A DNA stretch of 64,000 nt, taken from the NCBI RefSeq assembly GCF_963675165.1, contig NC_087377.1, forward strand, positions 6,651,122 through 6,715,121, in the 5' to 3' direction. Both the position numbers and the translations under genes were made by a program. Positions within the stretch are counted from its first letter, which is position 1; every line of letters starts with the position of its first letter. Shown here one piece after another: positions 46,724-58,272 of the stretch. The DNA comes from Halichondria panicea (taxonomy: Eukaryota > Porifera > Demospongiae > Suberitida > Halichondriidae). A model generated the notes under the pieces. That model worked only from the letters and a program-made list of their open reading frames with translations, was not told the DNA's origin and made no database searches.

Positions 46724-48075
46724 ACCGTATACCTCGCTTGCGCATGCACACCGAGGCATAATAATGTTAAACCTTATTCATTCACCTATATAATGGTATC
46801 AGCACAACAATTGATGTTCCTATCTTAAGGTACGTACAACTACTCAAACATTTGTGGTATCAGTTTACTTGCTATAGACTGGATGCACTATACACAGATG
46901 TGCTTTTAGTAAAGTGTTCAGACAGATTCTTGTAAGCGATAGTTATTGAGATAATCGCATGTTGTCCTATTATTCACTGTGATTCGTACAGCGATTAATC
47001 GCGTATATCAATAATTACACGTCGTTAAGGCAGTAATTGCATGTCGTCATTAACGACGTGCAATTACTGCCTTGACGACCGCACGTTCGAATAACAGCCG
47101 CGGCTAATTTTTTCACTGAAACTGCAGCTAAAAATGTCCTTAAAACTCCATCACGAACGATTAACAATCAATAGTATGGCTACTCGTGCAATAAGGGATT
47201 AATAGCACGAGTAACAAGCAATGGCAAGGATACTAATTGCACGAGGCGTACTAATCGTATGATGTGCTATTAGTGACTGGAGAGTGTACAGCAATTAATC
47301 CCGTATTACATCCGGTCCAGTAATTTCACGTCATCATTGACAGCGTGCAATTACCTATCAAGTAATTGCACGCTGTCAATGACAATGTATAGTTTTCGAA
47401 TAACGGCCACGGCCGAAAATATTAATAAAAACTGCAGAGAACTTCATGATGCACTCATTAATAAGCACTGGCAAGGATAATAGCACTCGGCTATGTCTCG
47501 TGCAATTAGTATCCTTGCCATTGCTTGTTACTCGTGCTATAATAATACCATAAATTATTGCACTCTTAGCGCATACTAGTAATTATCCTTATATGCACCT
47601 ACCATGTATGGTAAAATTTTGGTCACATGAACGTCTCGGTGACTCAGGCAAATTTCTTCTTTGTTCCCATTTGACCAGATGTACGTGGCAGTGTTGGCAA
47701 GACATGGCAAAATTTTCTATCTTTCCTTCTCGTCCATGACAACCGACAACCTGCACCTACTTGGGTAGATCTAAGTAAATGTGGTAAATCTTGATACCAA
47801 AATGCCTGACCTCTTTTGCCACAAAGCTCAAAGCTAGATTTGGGATAAATGAGCCCCACCCTAGGCCTAGTCTCGCGAGCAGACTTGTCCTAGAGGTTCC
47901 CCCCCTCCCACGTCTGCTCGCGAGACTAGGCCTAGCCCTTCCTCTATCCATCCATTCCAGGTCTAGATGCAAATATTCATTTGTAAAATTGTTGACCATT
48001 ACCTTTGTTGCAGTATTTTATGCAATGAAGACTGATGTTGCTATTCTGTTTGTGATTGTTTTTTTCTTAAAACAG
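43066..48075. other. Long intergenic region, copy B
   Basis: Counterpart of 6271-12065 without the 856-bp insertion (empty site at ~46,531). It includes the 20-bp palindrome at 43,116-43,135, the repeat at 46,165-46,760 with its CA tract (~46,673-46,716), the palindromic cluster at 46,920-47,560 and the 69-bp MITE at 47,864. No gene is supported. Confidence 0.6.
47864..47932. mobile_element. 69-bp TA-target mini-MITE, copy B only
   Basis: The perfect 21-bp inverted ends begin GGCCTAGTCTCGCGAGCAGA and surround a ~27-bp centre. They are flanked by TA (47862-47863, 47933-47934). Copy A has CCCTAGCCC uninterrupted at ~11,920. Removal of 71 bp (element plus one TA) restores the copy A sequence exactly. 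One of the smallest mobile units that can be shown by direct comparison here. Confidence 0.95.
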
Positions 48076-51000
48076 GGTCTTGTTAGACCAGAAATAATTG
48101 GTGCAGTTGTCCTACCACATGGTGAGTAGAATATCTAATATCAGTTGTGACAACATTTTATAATCATGACTTTTTTATAAAGCACCGTACCGGTACCGTA
48201 AAAACTCGATTTGAATAGAGGGCACCTTAAATCGAGGTTTTACGGTATACCGCGTACCGTAGTACCTCAAGACTCGATTTAAGGCGACACTTTTTAATCA
48301 CAATTCCAGAGGTCGCTTCTTATAGAAGTTAAAAAATTATTTTGAAGTCCTGGTGTCGCATATTTAGAGAGTTGCGTCTAATTAGAGGTAACTCCACCTA
48401 GTCTATTTGCCTCGATTTCAGGCCGCATAAAGGGTCGTCTTGAATCAAACTCTTACGGTAGATCTACTTGATACAGCGCTAGAACAAAATTCCACTTTCT
48501 GGTGCATTTTTAGAAATCCAAAAATCGCGTTCAATCTGAGCTGGCACTTAATCATGTAGGCACTGCAATCTCTTAGTACGTGTCAAAACACCATGACTGT
48601 GTACATTCCGTCACGCTTTATCAGTCTCACAAACGGTGCCATGTACTGCACGGCCATCATAACATAAATGTCACAGACAGCACACAAAATTTACTAAATC
48701 AGGACACATCGATGTAGTAAAGTGTGAAATCGCTTTAATTAGCGTGAGCCCAATTTTTTTCAGATTTCAACAGCTATAATTATTCAGTCTATATGTAGAC
48801 TTTCACCAAGGTTAGCATTAGATGGGCGTAGCCTGTCCATATACAATGTAGGCTATTGTCAGCTTTCACTTTGTTCAAACGATTGTCATCTACACTGTTG
48901 CAAATCTTTTGTTAATATAGCAGGCTACGGGTAGCTATCAGAATGCTATTAGATGGGCTAGAAACCTTCTATATCTACTTTCTTTAATCCACTTCCGTTT
49001 GTTGTGACGTTATTGTTTTACTGAGCATATACGATGTTATCTAAAGCCCCCAGATATCGGGTGAGATTAGCGCATGCGCAAGATCTGCCTTGTCATGCTT
49101 TTTTATAAGCATCATAATAATTAGCAAACATAGCGCTTTTTAGAAATTGCGTTCAGTCTGAGTTGGCGCTTAAATTATGGTACCGCTGTAATTAGTATCA
49201 GGCGGCAAAATTATACTGCATGCTAAAGGTTTGATGTTGCTGCAAGACTATAGATCTAGATCATGCATGGTAGTCTAGCAGTCTTATACCGTAGTTAGTG
49301 TAAACACAGCACCACTATAATTTTAATGTGAGGTTCTAAAAGAAAAAGAAGAGCCAACTGTTCACAGATACAAATTTTGTGTGGTTCTTATATAAAAAGG
49401 TGTGTTTGTGATGCCAAGGCAATCGCTTTGGAGTTTTTATGAGGATGCATTCAATGCTATAGCTGCAATACTGTACATGTATTACTGTCTAGATGCAACT
49501 GTAAAAACGATCGACCTAGCTGCGAGAGAGATTGTACTTTACTCTAGACTAGCCATAGCTATTATAATTTAAGCGCCAGCTAGGAATGACAATTTTGCGG
49601 GCTAGAAAAAGCTCTTACGCCACTTGAAAGTGTAATGAATTTTTGGAGCGCTGCAATTATAGAAGTCGATTGGCTTCTCGTTCACATGCAGGTGGAATAG
49701 CAGTTGACCCCTCTCATTTTAAAACCACCAACAAGACTTCTCTGGCTCAAGCATGGGAGATTCACAATGCTTGTGTGAAAGTAAGTTTAGAAATTACTAG
49801 ATATTCATCGGTAATTATATAGGGCTCTTAATGTTCGTCAAAGGAAACTATAACCGTATTACTAGAATGTTTTGTGAGCATCAAACATTTACGAATTTTG
49901 CGAGGGTTGATCAATTCGCATCAATAAAATCCGCAAAACCTAAATTATTACTAGTAAATACACACGATCCTTGCCAGAACGCAATAGTTAGATCGCAAAG
50001 GGTCAAATTTTCTGCTAATTTGGCTCATTCACAAAAGTTTTTCACCCGCAAAATATTCTGGTAATACGGTACATAGTATTTAAATGCTGTAATGCTGTAA
50101 TGATGATAACAATAACAATAATTATAATCGTCAACATAACTAAATCTCACCCTGCTGACGTATAATATTTAGGCTGGCAAGCTGACACAGGGGCTAAAGC
50201 CAGACCTCATCCTACTGAGCACCCCTCATGGAGTGGCTGACCAGACTAACTTCCAGTTCTATCTTAACTCAAAGGTACTTCACTAATACAGTTTTTTTCA
50301 TGTACGTAACGAGAGCTTGATGATTCAGTATACAGTGTCAAATTAACTATTTCTCAAATGAAAATCATGAACGATTGGGATTTGTAATCAAACTTTTACT
50401 GTGTTGTATATCAGCTTGTGCACAATTGTTAGGCTGTGCATTTATGGTGTTACACAATGCATTTACAAGTTGTTTTGCCACGTATGTGTGTGTAGGGTTT
50501 TGGGAGTGCCGATACTGACAACTGTGCTTGTCCCCCTTGCTGTTACAACGTCTCTGTTGACTTGGATCAAAATGTCTCCAAGGACCTCGTTATTGAATTG
50601 AAGGTACTTATTTACGACTATCTATAACATCTCCTATCAACAAGGTATCGTTAAGGAGTTTTTATACGCTCAGAATATCAGTATCTTTGATCGTTTAAAC
50701 CCTAAACCTATAATCCATGAAGTCATATTCATTTCTTGGTGCTATAGGCTATGAGTCGTAATGTGAGTGGTCTGGTAGGGTTTGGAGATGCTGTCCCCTT
50801 TCCTCTTGCCTGGGGGGAGGTTATTCCCCTGCACTTCCTGTTGGGTGGAGCCAGAGTGGTGGTGCTCTCTCAGCCCAACAGGAGGTACACGGACAGTGTA
50901 CAAATGATTCCTGAGCTGCTAGAGATGGGTGAGTACGTGACAATGCCTCGATGAGATTCTTAAACATGTTTTCACACTCTATATCCCTACATGATTGTAT

Positions 51001-51411
51001 ATATAGGGACGTCACTGTTCAGTGTACTTGAGTCGTCAAACCTGAAAGTGGTGGTAGCCATCAGTGCTGACCTGGCACATACTCATGACCCCAATGGACC
51101 CTATGGCTATTCAAATGCCTCCCAGCCATTCGATGATGTGAGTATTCTATCATACACTAGCTTTACCTGGTAACTATGCATACTGGTACACCTAAGCACA
51201 CAGAATTTCATTGGATACTTTTTGTGTTTCGCTGCTAACATAACTATGGTACGGCGTAGTCTATTTATTATTTGTTTATTCAGGCCCTCGGAAAGTGGGC
51301 GGAATCGCTTGATTCCCAGGCTCTTTTGCACACTGCTGCTAGTCTGGTGGACAGCGCCTTGTCGTGTGGATTCACTGGTTTGGTTATGCTACACGGACTC
51401 ATGGAAAGCAT
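48076..51411 (+). CDS. LigB-type extradiol dioxygenase-like gene, seven exons seen (copy B, ends missing)
   Basis: Exons 48076-48121, 49692-49780, 50173-50274, 50496-50603, 50748-50928, 51007-51137 and 51284-51411 have the same lengths and phases as copy A. All splice sites are kept and the reading frame is open, while introns differ by indels and a MITE. That pattern is expected if both copies were under coding constraint. Differences include LTQGL for LIEGL and VDSALS for VDRALS. The PHG, PHG and SADLAHTHD histidine motifs are retained. The terminal exons are again not found, so either they are unusual or both copies are truncated. Confidence 0.8.
49854..50069. mobile_element. ~216-bp TA-associated MITE in a LigB intron, copy B only
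   Basis: The ends CCGTATTACTAGAATGTTTTG and CAAAATATTCTGGTAATACGG-type inverted repeats are flanked by TA. Copy A lacks it (site CACTACATAAT at ~13,888). A distinct sub-family from the CCGTATAGCG elements. Confidence 0.8.
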
Positions 51412-52605
51412 GTGAGTATAACAGTACCAAGGGTGTATAAAGGAGAAAAGGGCATGTAACAGATGTGAGCAAAAACCAAAGTGGGCGGTGGAAAACGACA
51501 GTAATATCTATTTAGTATATCCTGTCTATATATAATTATGGCTTTTGTTCTTCTTCTTTATACACCCTTGACAGTACATAATTATTTGCTCATTTAATTT
51601 GCATCACTATATACGTGTATAAGGTCAGGGTGTCATACAAGGGGGTGGAGGGATTTGCATTTAGGTACTAGTTGTATGACAAGAACGCGCAAAGGCAACC
51701 CAAAACTCACCAGAATACACCTAAGACTAGCATCACCGACTCAACATTTCCGCATGTCCCCCTGGGTCGGTGATGTTGCACACACTAACAGAGTATCAAA
51801 AATACACCTTAAAATGTTCTGGTGATCGACTTTTAGACACCCCTTTCAAAATTCTTGGATCCACCCCTGCACGTGTCTTTATTTCCCCCTTTACTTCAAA
51901 ATCCTGTATTTTTGGTATGTAACATTGGCTTATGCACCAATCCCACAAACATTATTCCAACTTCGGACAACGTTGAATAAAGTATTTGGAGAAAACCAAT
52001 GCAGTTATAATTATACTATCTATACATTGTAGACTAATTATCGATCTATGTGCATAAACGTTTTTTACACTTAACTTGTACATGCACACACGCTAAAACA
52101 GAGGTTTAAAGTTCTGGACTTCTGAACTATTAGTCAATCACCATCCAAGTTATTATGGTATGATGGTAGCAACATTTCTAAAGTCAGTACTAAATAATTA
52201 GTTATTGTTGTACGTGATTGACTATGTGACTTTTGTGTTAAGTGTACGTTGCCATTTAGTGCAAGTTGTATGTGCAGATACCACAATTCACAATAATTAC
52301 CGCACATTTCTATACACCTATACACATTATTGTAGAATGTAATATGAGAATCTAAGTAACTGTGACACCAGAGTAATGGGCAGGCAATTTTCCACATGCA
52401 GCTGTGGTTATCATCATTTATTATACCTCCTCAGCAGTTCTGTACTAGACATGTACATTAATAGATCATTCGTGATACCACGTCTCACACTCACTCCCAC
52501 ACTTTAAGGCAATTTGGGTATGTATATAATTACCCAAATTACACACCCATAATTCTCAAGCTATAAATTATACTTAACATGCATTATTTGGTACGTCTGT
52601 CTATA

Positions 52606-53896
52606 CAGTAGACTCTCACTAATCCAGCTCTCTGAAGTGCGGTCACCTTGATATACAAGTCGTTTCATTTGGTACGGATTTGTGTAGTGCACAAAACTCG
52701 CCCTGAAATGCGGCCACTCGCTATCCCGTTCCCAGTACAGGCCAATTTGTCTCTAAAATAGGCCTGGTATTGATTGTATGTGGGCGTGGTTGGAATTTGA
52801 TGGGTGTAGCTAGATGGGCGTGCCCGTCCCCAACCATAAAAGGGGGGACGGGTTTCAGCCCTATCTAGCATTCGTTCTGCTGTTCCTGTACTAATGAATA
52901 TAGTTAATATTAGCCGCGCCTCTAACCACAGAGCTCAGTTTGCTGCAGAAAAGGGGAGGAGCTGGGAAGCCAAGGAATGCATTACGTAAGAACTACATGT
53001 ATATAATCTGATTGGTGCTGAAATGTATTACGTAAGCAGTCTGCGATCTGAATGTGCTGCGTGATTTTCTGCAGCAGAACAAATGCTAGATAGAGCTGAA
53101 ACCCGTCCCCCCCTTTTATGGCTGGGGACGGGCACGCCCATCTAGGGTGTAGCCGGAAACTGTTTTGTAAAAACATACTAATTATACAGAATGACCGAAT
53201 AGTTATGATATTGTATATTCCTTGCTTTCAGTGAGCTCGTGCATGCCCATCAGCTAAGAGTAACGATGGATCATGGGGGCTAATGGAAAAATGGAGCTTC
53301 CTGTAAAATTTAAGTGTACCATAAATATTCACAGAAACTCACATGCAGTCATGCATGGTCTACACAACACCAGCGAGCATGAGCCAATGCCGTAACGTCA
53401 CACTATATACTAGGATTGTGTCTACAGTTAGTAAATTTCCAATGGTGAAAGGGGGTTTATCAAAGGTACGTAGTGACTGGGCCTGTTCTTTCATGAGAGT
53501 GAAGCCTCCTTGCTTCGCACAAGCAGTGCATACTCCACTCAAGAACACTTGCACACGTACTTACTCTGGCACGGAATTAATGATTACGGTAGCTTTTACG
53601 GAGTAAGTATTTTTACGTACACCTATTATATAGTGTTTGCTCACTCAGTGAATACTTAGTGAATTCCAGATACTCAATACTAGGCGTTGTCGACCTAGCG
53701 TTATTTTAGAGACAAATCGGCCTGGGAATTAGGCTAGCTGCCCCACAAACTAGATTTTTTGCATTTTGAATGTGGTTCGAGGTACAGGGACTGCTATCTA
53801 GCCACGGCTATTTTCTGAAATACAGCCACCTCACTATAATTCTTTCCGGCCAAGCTATACTATCCTAAGGGTGACCGGATTAACAAGACTATACTG
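52606..53896. mobile_element. Pogo/Tigger-like element with nested insertions (copy B)
   Basis: The ends CAGTAGACTCTCACTAATCC and the inverse of CGGATTAACAAGACTATACTG are flanked by TA. It contains the remains of the 930-bp element seen in copy A, which in turn contains the 334-bp MITE at 52,811-53,144: three layers of insertion. Confidence 0.6.
52811..53144. mobile_element. 334-bp MITE with 9-bp target duplication, copy B only
   Basis: The ends TAGATGGGCGTGCCCGTCCC and GGGACGGGCACGCCCATCTA are flanked by GGGTGTAGC (52802-52810, 53145-53153). Copy A has a single GATGGGTGTAGCC at ~16,951. The 9-bp duplication and TAGWTGGGCGTG end match the element at 62,067 and suggest a Mutator-like source. 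Confidence 0.95.
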
Positions 53897-54229
53897 TATA
53901 TCCAAATACTAACAACTCGTTGCATGAATGGGCCTGTATAGCCGCCTGTTCAATATTGTTGCACTTTATACATAAAAATACCAAACCCTGTAGATCTACA
54001 TGTGCATGCATGCAGGTAAGCATAATAGCATATAATTATGATTATAGCAACAGTGTCTGCATACCCATGGTTACACAGCATATAATTGTATTCATTGCAT
54101 AGTAGAGTCTATATAGGTGTCCACATAACAGATAAACACTAGTCTTGATAGCTAGTAAATTTTACAATCCTTTCCTAGCACCAACTTTTGTACCGTGACA
54201 CTGCAAATAGAGCAACAACCCTATACAAA

Positions 54230-56203
54230 ATGTCTACCCCTGATGCTGAGGAGGGTCCTACTACTGCAACAACACCCATTGCTGACATCATTTCAAACAT
54301 GAAAGCAAGCAGCGAATGGAGAATCCTTGTGTATGGTGTTAATGAGCCAGATCAACAAGAGGCAAACGAGCACCATATGCATATCCTGAGTGGTATTCTT
54401 GGAAAAGAAATATCTCCTGACGAGCGAACAATTCCAAATTTTGACTTTTCAAGCAATGGTGTTACGGTGACAGTCCATATAGGATCTCACCCTGAATGCA
54501 ACGTATCTCATGACGAAGTTGATTTGATGGTGTACTTCATCCCTGTGAATGGAGATATCGTCGACCATTCCCATGTAGTTAAAATAGGAAAGATCACGAC
54601 TGCACACGGAGCTATGGTTTGGAAGCACTCTGTTATTGTGTTTACTGGTGTTGATGCCACTGCAGACGCGTATGCACTGAAGACTGGAGATGTAGCTACA
54701 CGATTGGAGGGAGTACTTGACTCTTGGAACACTACAGTTCAACAAGCTCTCGACTCAGCAATCGCCAACGAAGTAGGTATCAACTCAAAAGAAGTGTTGA
54801 TACGACCAGCAGGAAGACGAAATCAACTCAATCTACCAAAACCACATACACGATGGTTTTCACTTCTTTGGTTAGGATGCTTTCTGTCATCTAAAGTCAA
54901 CTCGATACCTGCCATTCTAAAGGTGGCTCAAGGCAGGATAGCAAACATCGTGAAGGATAGTGACATCGACCAGTTACAGCTGTTCGAGCAACATATTCAA
55001 GTCAAAGAGAATAGTATACAGCTCCCCCAGAATATGAGAATCGGTCTCGGTTTAGGTGGAAGTTCAGCTATTGCCGGTGCTGCTGCTGTTGGAGCCACAA
55101 TCGGTGCTGTTATTGGTGCATTGGCAATTGGTGTTCCTTCGTTTGGAGTAGCTGCTGGTACTGGGCTTGCACTGGGAGCAGTTATTGGAGGAGGATTAGG
55201 AGCTAGCATTGCAGGAGCTGCTGTGGGTGGGAGATACAAGGCGGCAAAGGATAAGCAGATGGAAGAAATCGATGCTTCTGAGCTGAAGCTCTATTACGCT
55301 GAGCTTTTATCTCGAATTCCAAAAATGAGTGCTTATCTGACAACATGGGCTGAAAAGCAAATCAATTGCAAGATCGTTGTTACTGGTGGGAAAGGTGAAG
55401 GTATTTCCACAGTAACAGCTGCACTGATAGGTAAACCACCCCGAGAAAGTGGCTCAGGTCTTTATCTGCAGCAAGTTATCCGTATGAAAGCAAATCTGCT
55501 CGCTTATGATTTCCAGGGTTTTCCAAAAGTGGGAGACAAGCAACTTAAGGCAAAAGAGCTAGTTGAGTTTCAAAAGAGCAAAAATACTCACCTGCTAGTA
55601 TTTTGTATACCGATAACATCGCCAAAGGAGGATTTTGTGTATTCTCCACACGTCAAGTACTTGGAGCGGCTGTGTGAAGTCAATGACAAGATTCCATGCA
55701 ACACAGTTATTGCTCTCACTCATGCGAATGAGATGAGGGCTGAAATGAACAAGCGAAACGATCTGTCACAAACAAGCCTCCACCAGTTTTTCCATGATGA
55801 GCTCGAAAGCTGGAAGCTGCAAATATCCACGGTATTTGAAAAATACATTCATATCGACAGTGAAATCACAGAGAAAATCCCAGTAATTCCAGTTGGAAAT
55901 TTGGAGCCAGTAATCGATCTTTCCGATGACGAAAATCCCACCCCAGCTACCCAGTACCATTGGCTTTCTGAGATGCTTCTCCACGCAATGCCGGCAACAA
56001 AAGCAGAAGGATTGTCTGCTCTTATCGAAGCTAATCAACAACGAATTAGTAGCAGACTATGTCCTTATCCAGACAATGCTCCCGAACTAATCGTCGAAGC
56101 CAAGTGCTCAATGTTTTCAAAGGCTGGACTACAAGATAAGAAACAGCCAGGAGAGGCGATTGGTATGATCCTAGGAGTTAAAGAACCGGATCAAAACGAG
56201 TAA
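54230..56203 (+). CDS. Tandem AIG1/Toc34-like GTPase-related protein with glycine-rich centre (copy B, intact)
   Basis: Single exon, 657 residues from ATG 54230 (context CAAAATG, shared with copy A). Residues ~30-215 form a first GTPase-like domain: WRILVYGVNE replaces the P-loop, and VDLMVYFIPVNG and MWKH-like VWKHSVIVFTGVD match AIG1-type strands. A WFSLLWLGCF segment follows. Residues ~271-335 are Gly/Ala-rich (GAVIGALAIGVP, GLALGAVIGGGLG), a probable membrane-inserting or glycine-zipper region. The second domain starts at ~378 with IVVTGGKGEGIST, in which the P-loop Lys is replaced by Ile, then YDFQG (DxxG-like) and IALTHANEM, resembling the LTHA guanine-specificity motif of Toc34/AIG1 GTPases. 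The normal catalytic role is therefore doubtful; a pseudo-GTPase scaffold or membrane-remodelling role is inference. Confidence 0.8.
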   Translation: MSTPDAEEGPTTATTPIADIISNMKASSEWRILVYGVNEPDQQEANEHHMHILSGILGKEISPDERTIPNFDFSSNGVTVTVHIGSHPECNVSHDEVDLMVYFIPVNGDIVDHSHVVKIGKITTAHGAMVWKHSVIVFTGVDATADAYALKTGDVATRLEGVLDSWNTTVQQALDSAIANEVGINSKEVLIRPAGRRNQLNLPKPHTRWFSLLWLGCFLSSKVNSIPAILKVAQGRIANIVKDSDIDQLQLFEQHIQVKENSIQLPQNMRIGLGLGGSSAIAGAAAVGATIGAVIGALAIGVPSFGVAAGTGLALGAVIGGGLGASIAGAAVGGRYKAAKDKQMEEIDASELKLYYAELLSRIPKMSAYLTTWAEKQINCKIVVTGGKGEGISTVTAALIGKPPRESGSGLYLQQVIRMKANLLAYDFQGFPKVGDKQLKAKELVEFQKSKNTHLLVFCIPITSPKEDFVYSPHVKYLERLCEVNDKIPCNTVIALTHANEMRAEMNKRNDLSQTSLHQFFHDELESWKLQISTVFEKYIHIDSEITEKIPVIPVGNLEPVIDLSDDENPTPATQYHWLSEMLLHAMPATKAEGLSALIEANQQRISSRLCPYPDNAPELIVEAKCSMFSKAGLQDKKQPGEAIGMILGVKEPDQNE

Positions 56204-56659
56204 ACTGACTGCAGTTTTAGCACAGTTTTAAATAGCACACTATAGTAACTATAACACTATTCCATGCATGCATGAAAACAAACAAACGTATGTATATATG
56301 CGAGTGTAGCTTTAAGTTTATTTGTGCCAACAATCTATAATACAAATCACTATCACAGTTATGTGTGGTTGCTCCTTGACAACCATTAGAGCGTAAAACT
56401 CATAATTATTTATTATGATCATGCTATTCACCCTCTTGCATGTATACCTGTGCATATACCCTATAGACAGACTGAGCACATTGTTATCAAATTGTACAAC
56501 TGTGTATACCTACACAAGCAAGAAACTAAATTATCTTCACATCACGTTTAATCGAATTCATTTACTTGTTTACATCCATTGGTATCGTAACATGATCACC
56601 TCAAAGTATAAATTCTAACTGTATGGGTGCATGGGAGTGTACTACACTGACTTCAATTA

Positions 56660-57010
56660 GTATAATTAATAGTATGGCTAAGAGTGCAATATGGGATTAA
56701 TAGCATGAGTAACAAGCAATGGCAAGGATACTAATTATTGCATGAGGCATAGCCGAGTGCTATTAACCTTGCCGGTGCTTGTTATGAGTGCTATTAATCC
56801 CTTATTGCACGAGTAGCCATACAATTGATTGTTAATCGTTTGTGATGCACTTTTAAGGACATTTTTAGCTGCAGTTTCAGTAAAAAAAAAAGCCGTGGCC
56901 GTTATTCGAGCGTGCGGTCGTCAAGGCAGTAATTGCACGTCGTTAATGATGACGTACAATTACTGCCTTGACGACGTGCAATTACTGATATGACAGCATG
57001 CAATTATTTT
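56660..57010. repeat. Palindromic repeat with GTGCAATTACTG motifs
   Basis: Related to 10,980-11,620 and 59,140-59,490. GTAACAAGCAATGGCAAGG and its inverse, and TAATTGCACGTCGTTAATGA with its inverse, form overlapping hairpins. Confidence 0.65.
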
Positions 57011-58049
57011 TTGCTGTAATTATACTGGCTGTTTGACAAATAAATTATACTTGAATCTAATCCACATTGTTTGTTAATATAATTATGGTAAACTCTACAC
57101 CATAATAATAATTATACTGACTTGCAATTGTAAGGTGTTATTTCTACCCAAATTTCTGATTTGCAACAAACACATGATTATATGTTTGACATGCATAATA
57201 ATAGTTTGTACATGTGTGGTAAACTCTATTTGGTCAGTGCCTGGCCAACATGCATAATTCCCATGAAAGCAGCTCAAATAGATGCTCACTTGTTTGTAAT
57301 TATGAGCTAGTACACACACCAATGTTTTGTTTTTTTTTAGTTTTACAACTAATCAAGCAACTAGCATTTATATATAGCCGACAAACGATGTCGATTTGGG
57401 GGATGACTATTATATAAAGAGTTCAAGTTAGCTCATGTTATAATTACTGAACGACATGCACTATTATAGCTGAATAATACTTTTCAAGCCGATGAAATGT
57501 GTGATATAGCTAGTAGTGTATACAACCGGGCCATAACATTTATTATAGATAATTTTTGAGGGTCTATTTCGCAAAATTGGCTGTTTTAATTTAGCTGATG
57601 TACTATATTATTACCTATGTATACTATAGCTATCATAGCCCTTGTGGCATTAGCCTCGATTCCAGGCATCACTTCACTCAGGGAAGGCCAGTGAAGGAGG
57701 CTACTGTGGCATGGGCTGGGTAATAACAATTATAGGTTTTCTAAACTAACCAAGCATCACTGCATGTATTGTATTTGTAATAAGTTGTTGCCTTTTGACC
57801 TCTGAGATCAAAGGAATAGCAATGCCAATAATTTTTATATCAGTGGCATATTGCATGCACTGTGGTCAGTCTGTATAATATGGCATACAGAAATGAAATT
57901 TACCTTTCGGTGAGGTGGCCCACACCCGGCACCAAAACAGAACAAAACCACCAAATTACCATTTTTTCCCCGTATATCTACGCATTCTATATGCAGGTTT
58001 CTATATGCAAAAATAGTTTTTTTCAAGGCAACAAATTAGTTAGGTAGTT

Positions 58050-58150
58050 GTGCCACAAGCTGTTTATTGGCCCTTGTAGTAGATAATGATCTCGGGCCTA
58101 AAGGCCCTTGACCACAATCTACTACCAGACCAATAAACAGCTTGTGGCAC
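58050..58150. repeat. 101-bp foldback element
   Basis: GTGCCACAAGCTGTTTATTGG (58050-58070) pairs with CCAATAAACAGCTTGTGGCAC (58130-58150) perfectly, and GTAGTAGAT pairs with ATCTACTAC further in. A strong cruciform or hairpin, directly followed by a tandem repeat. Confidence 0.9.
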
Positions 58151-58272
58151 TCATACCGCATGCATATGTGGTAACTTACAACGCTTATACCGTGATCCTT
58201 GCGGACAATGCTCATACCACATGCATATGTGGTAACTTACAACGCTTATACCGTGATCCTTGCGGACAATGC
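58151..58272. repeat. Two 61-bp tandem units
   Basis: TCATACCRCATGCATATGTG...CCTTGCGGACAATGC is repeated twice with one or two mismatches (58151-58211, 58212-58272). It abuts the foldback element, suggesting replication slippage at the hairpin. Confidence 0.95.

Larger units (their letters stand above)
51412..54229. other. Intergenic, copy B, transposon-rich
   Basis: Counterpart of 15287-18331. It has the empty site for the 209-bp MITE (~52,020). It also holds the nested block 52,606-53,896. No terminal LigB exon recognised. Confidence 0.5.
36846..56590. repeat. Segmental duplication, copy B
   Basis: Second copy of 60-20,630, in direct orientation. It carries the same genes: Ig-tail gene, two membrane proteins, LigB-type gene and GTPase-like gene. 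It lacks the 856-bp insertion and the 209-bp MITE of copy A. It has its own insertions at 47,864-47,932, ~49,854-50,069 and 52,811-53,144. The GTPase-like gene is open throughout here. Confidence 0.95.

Noticed and set aside
58151-58272. Possible CRISPR-like repeat
   Set aside because: Only two 61-bp units without spacers, in a eukaryotic context.
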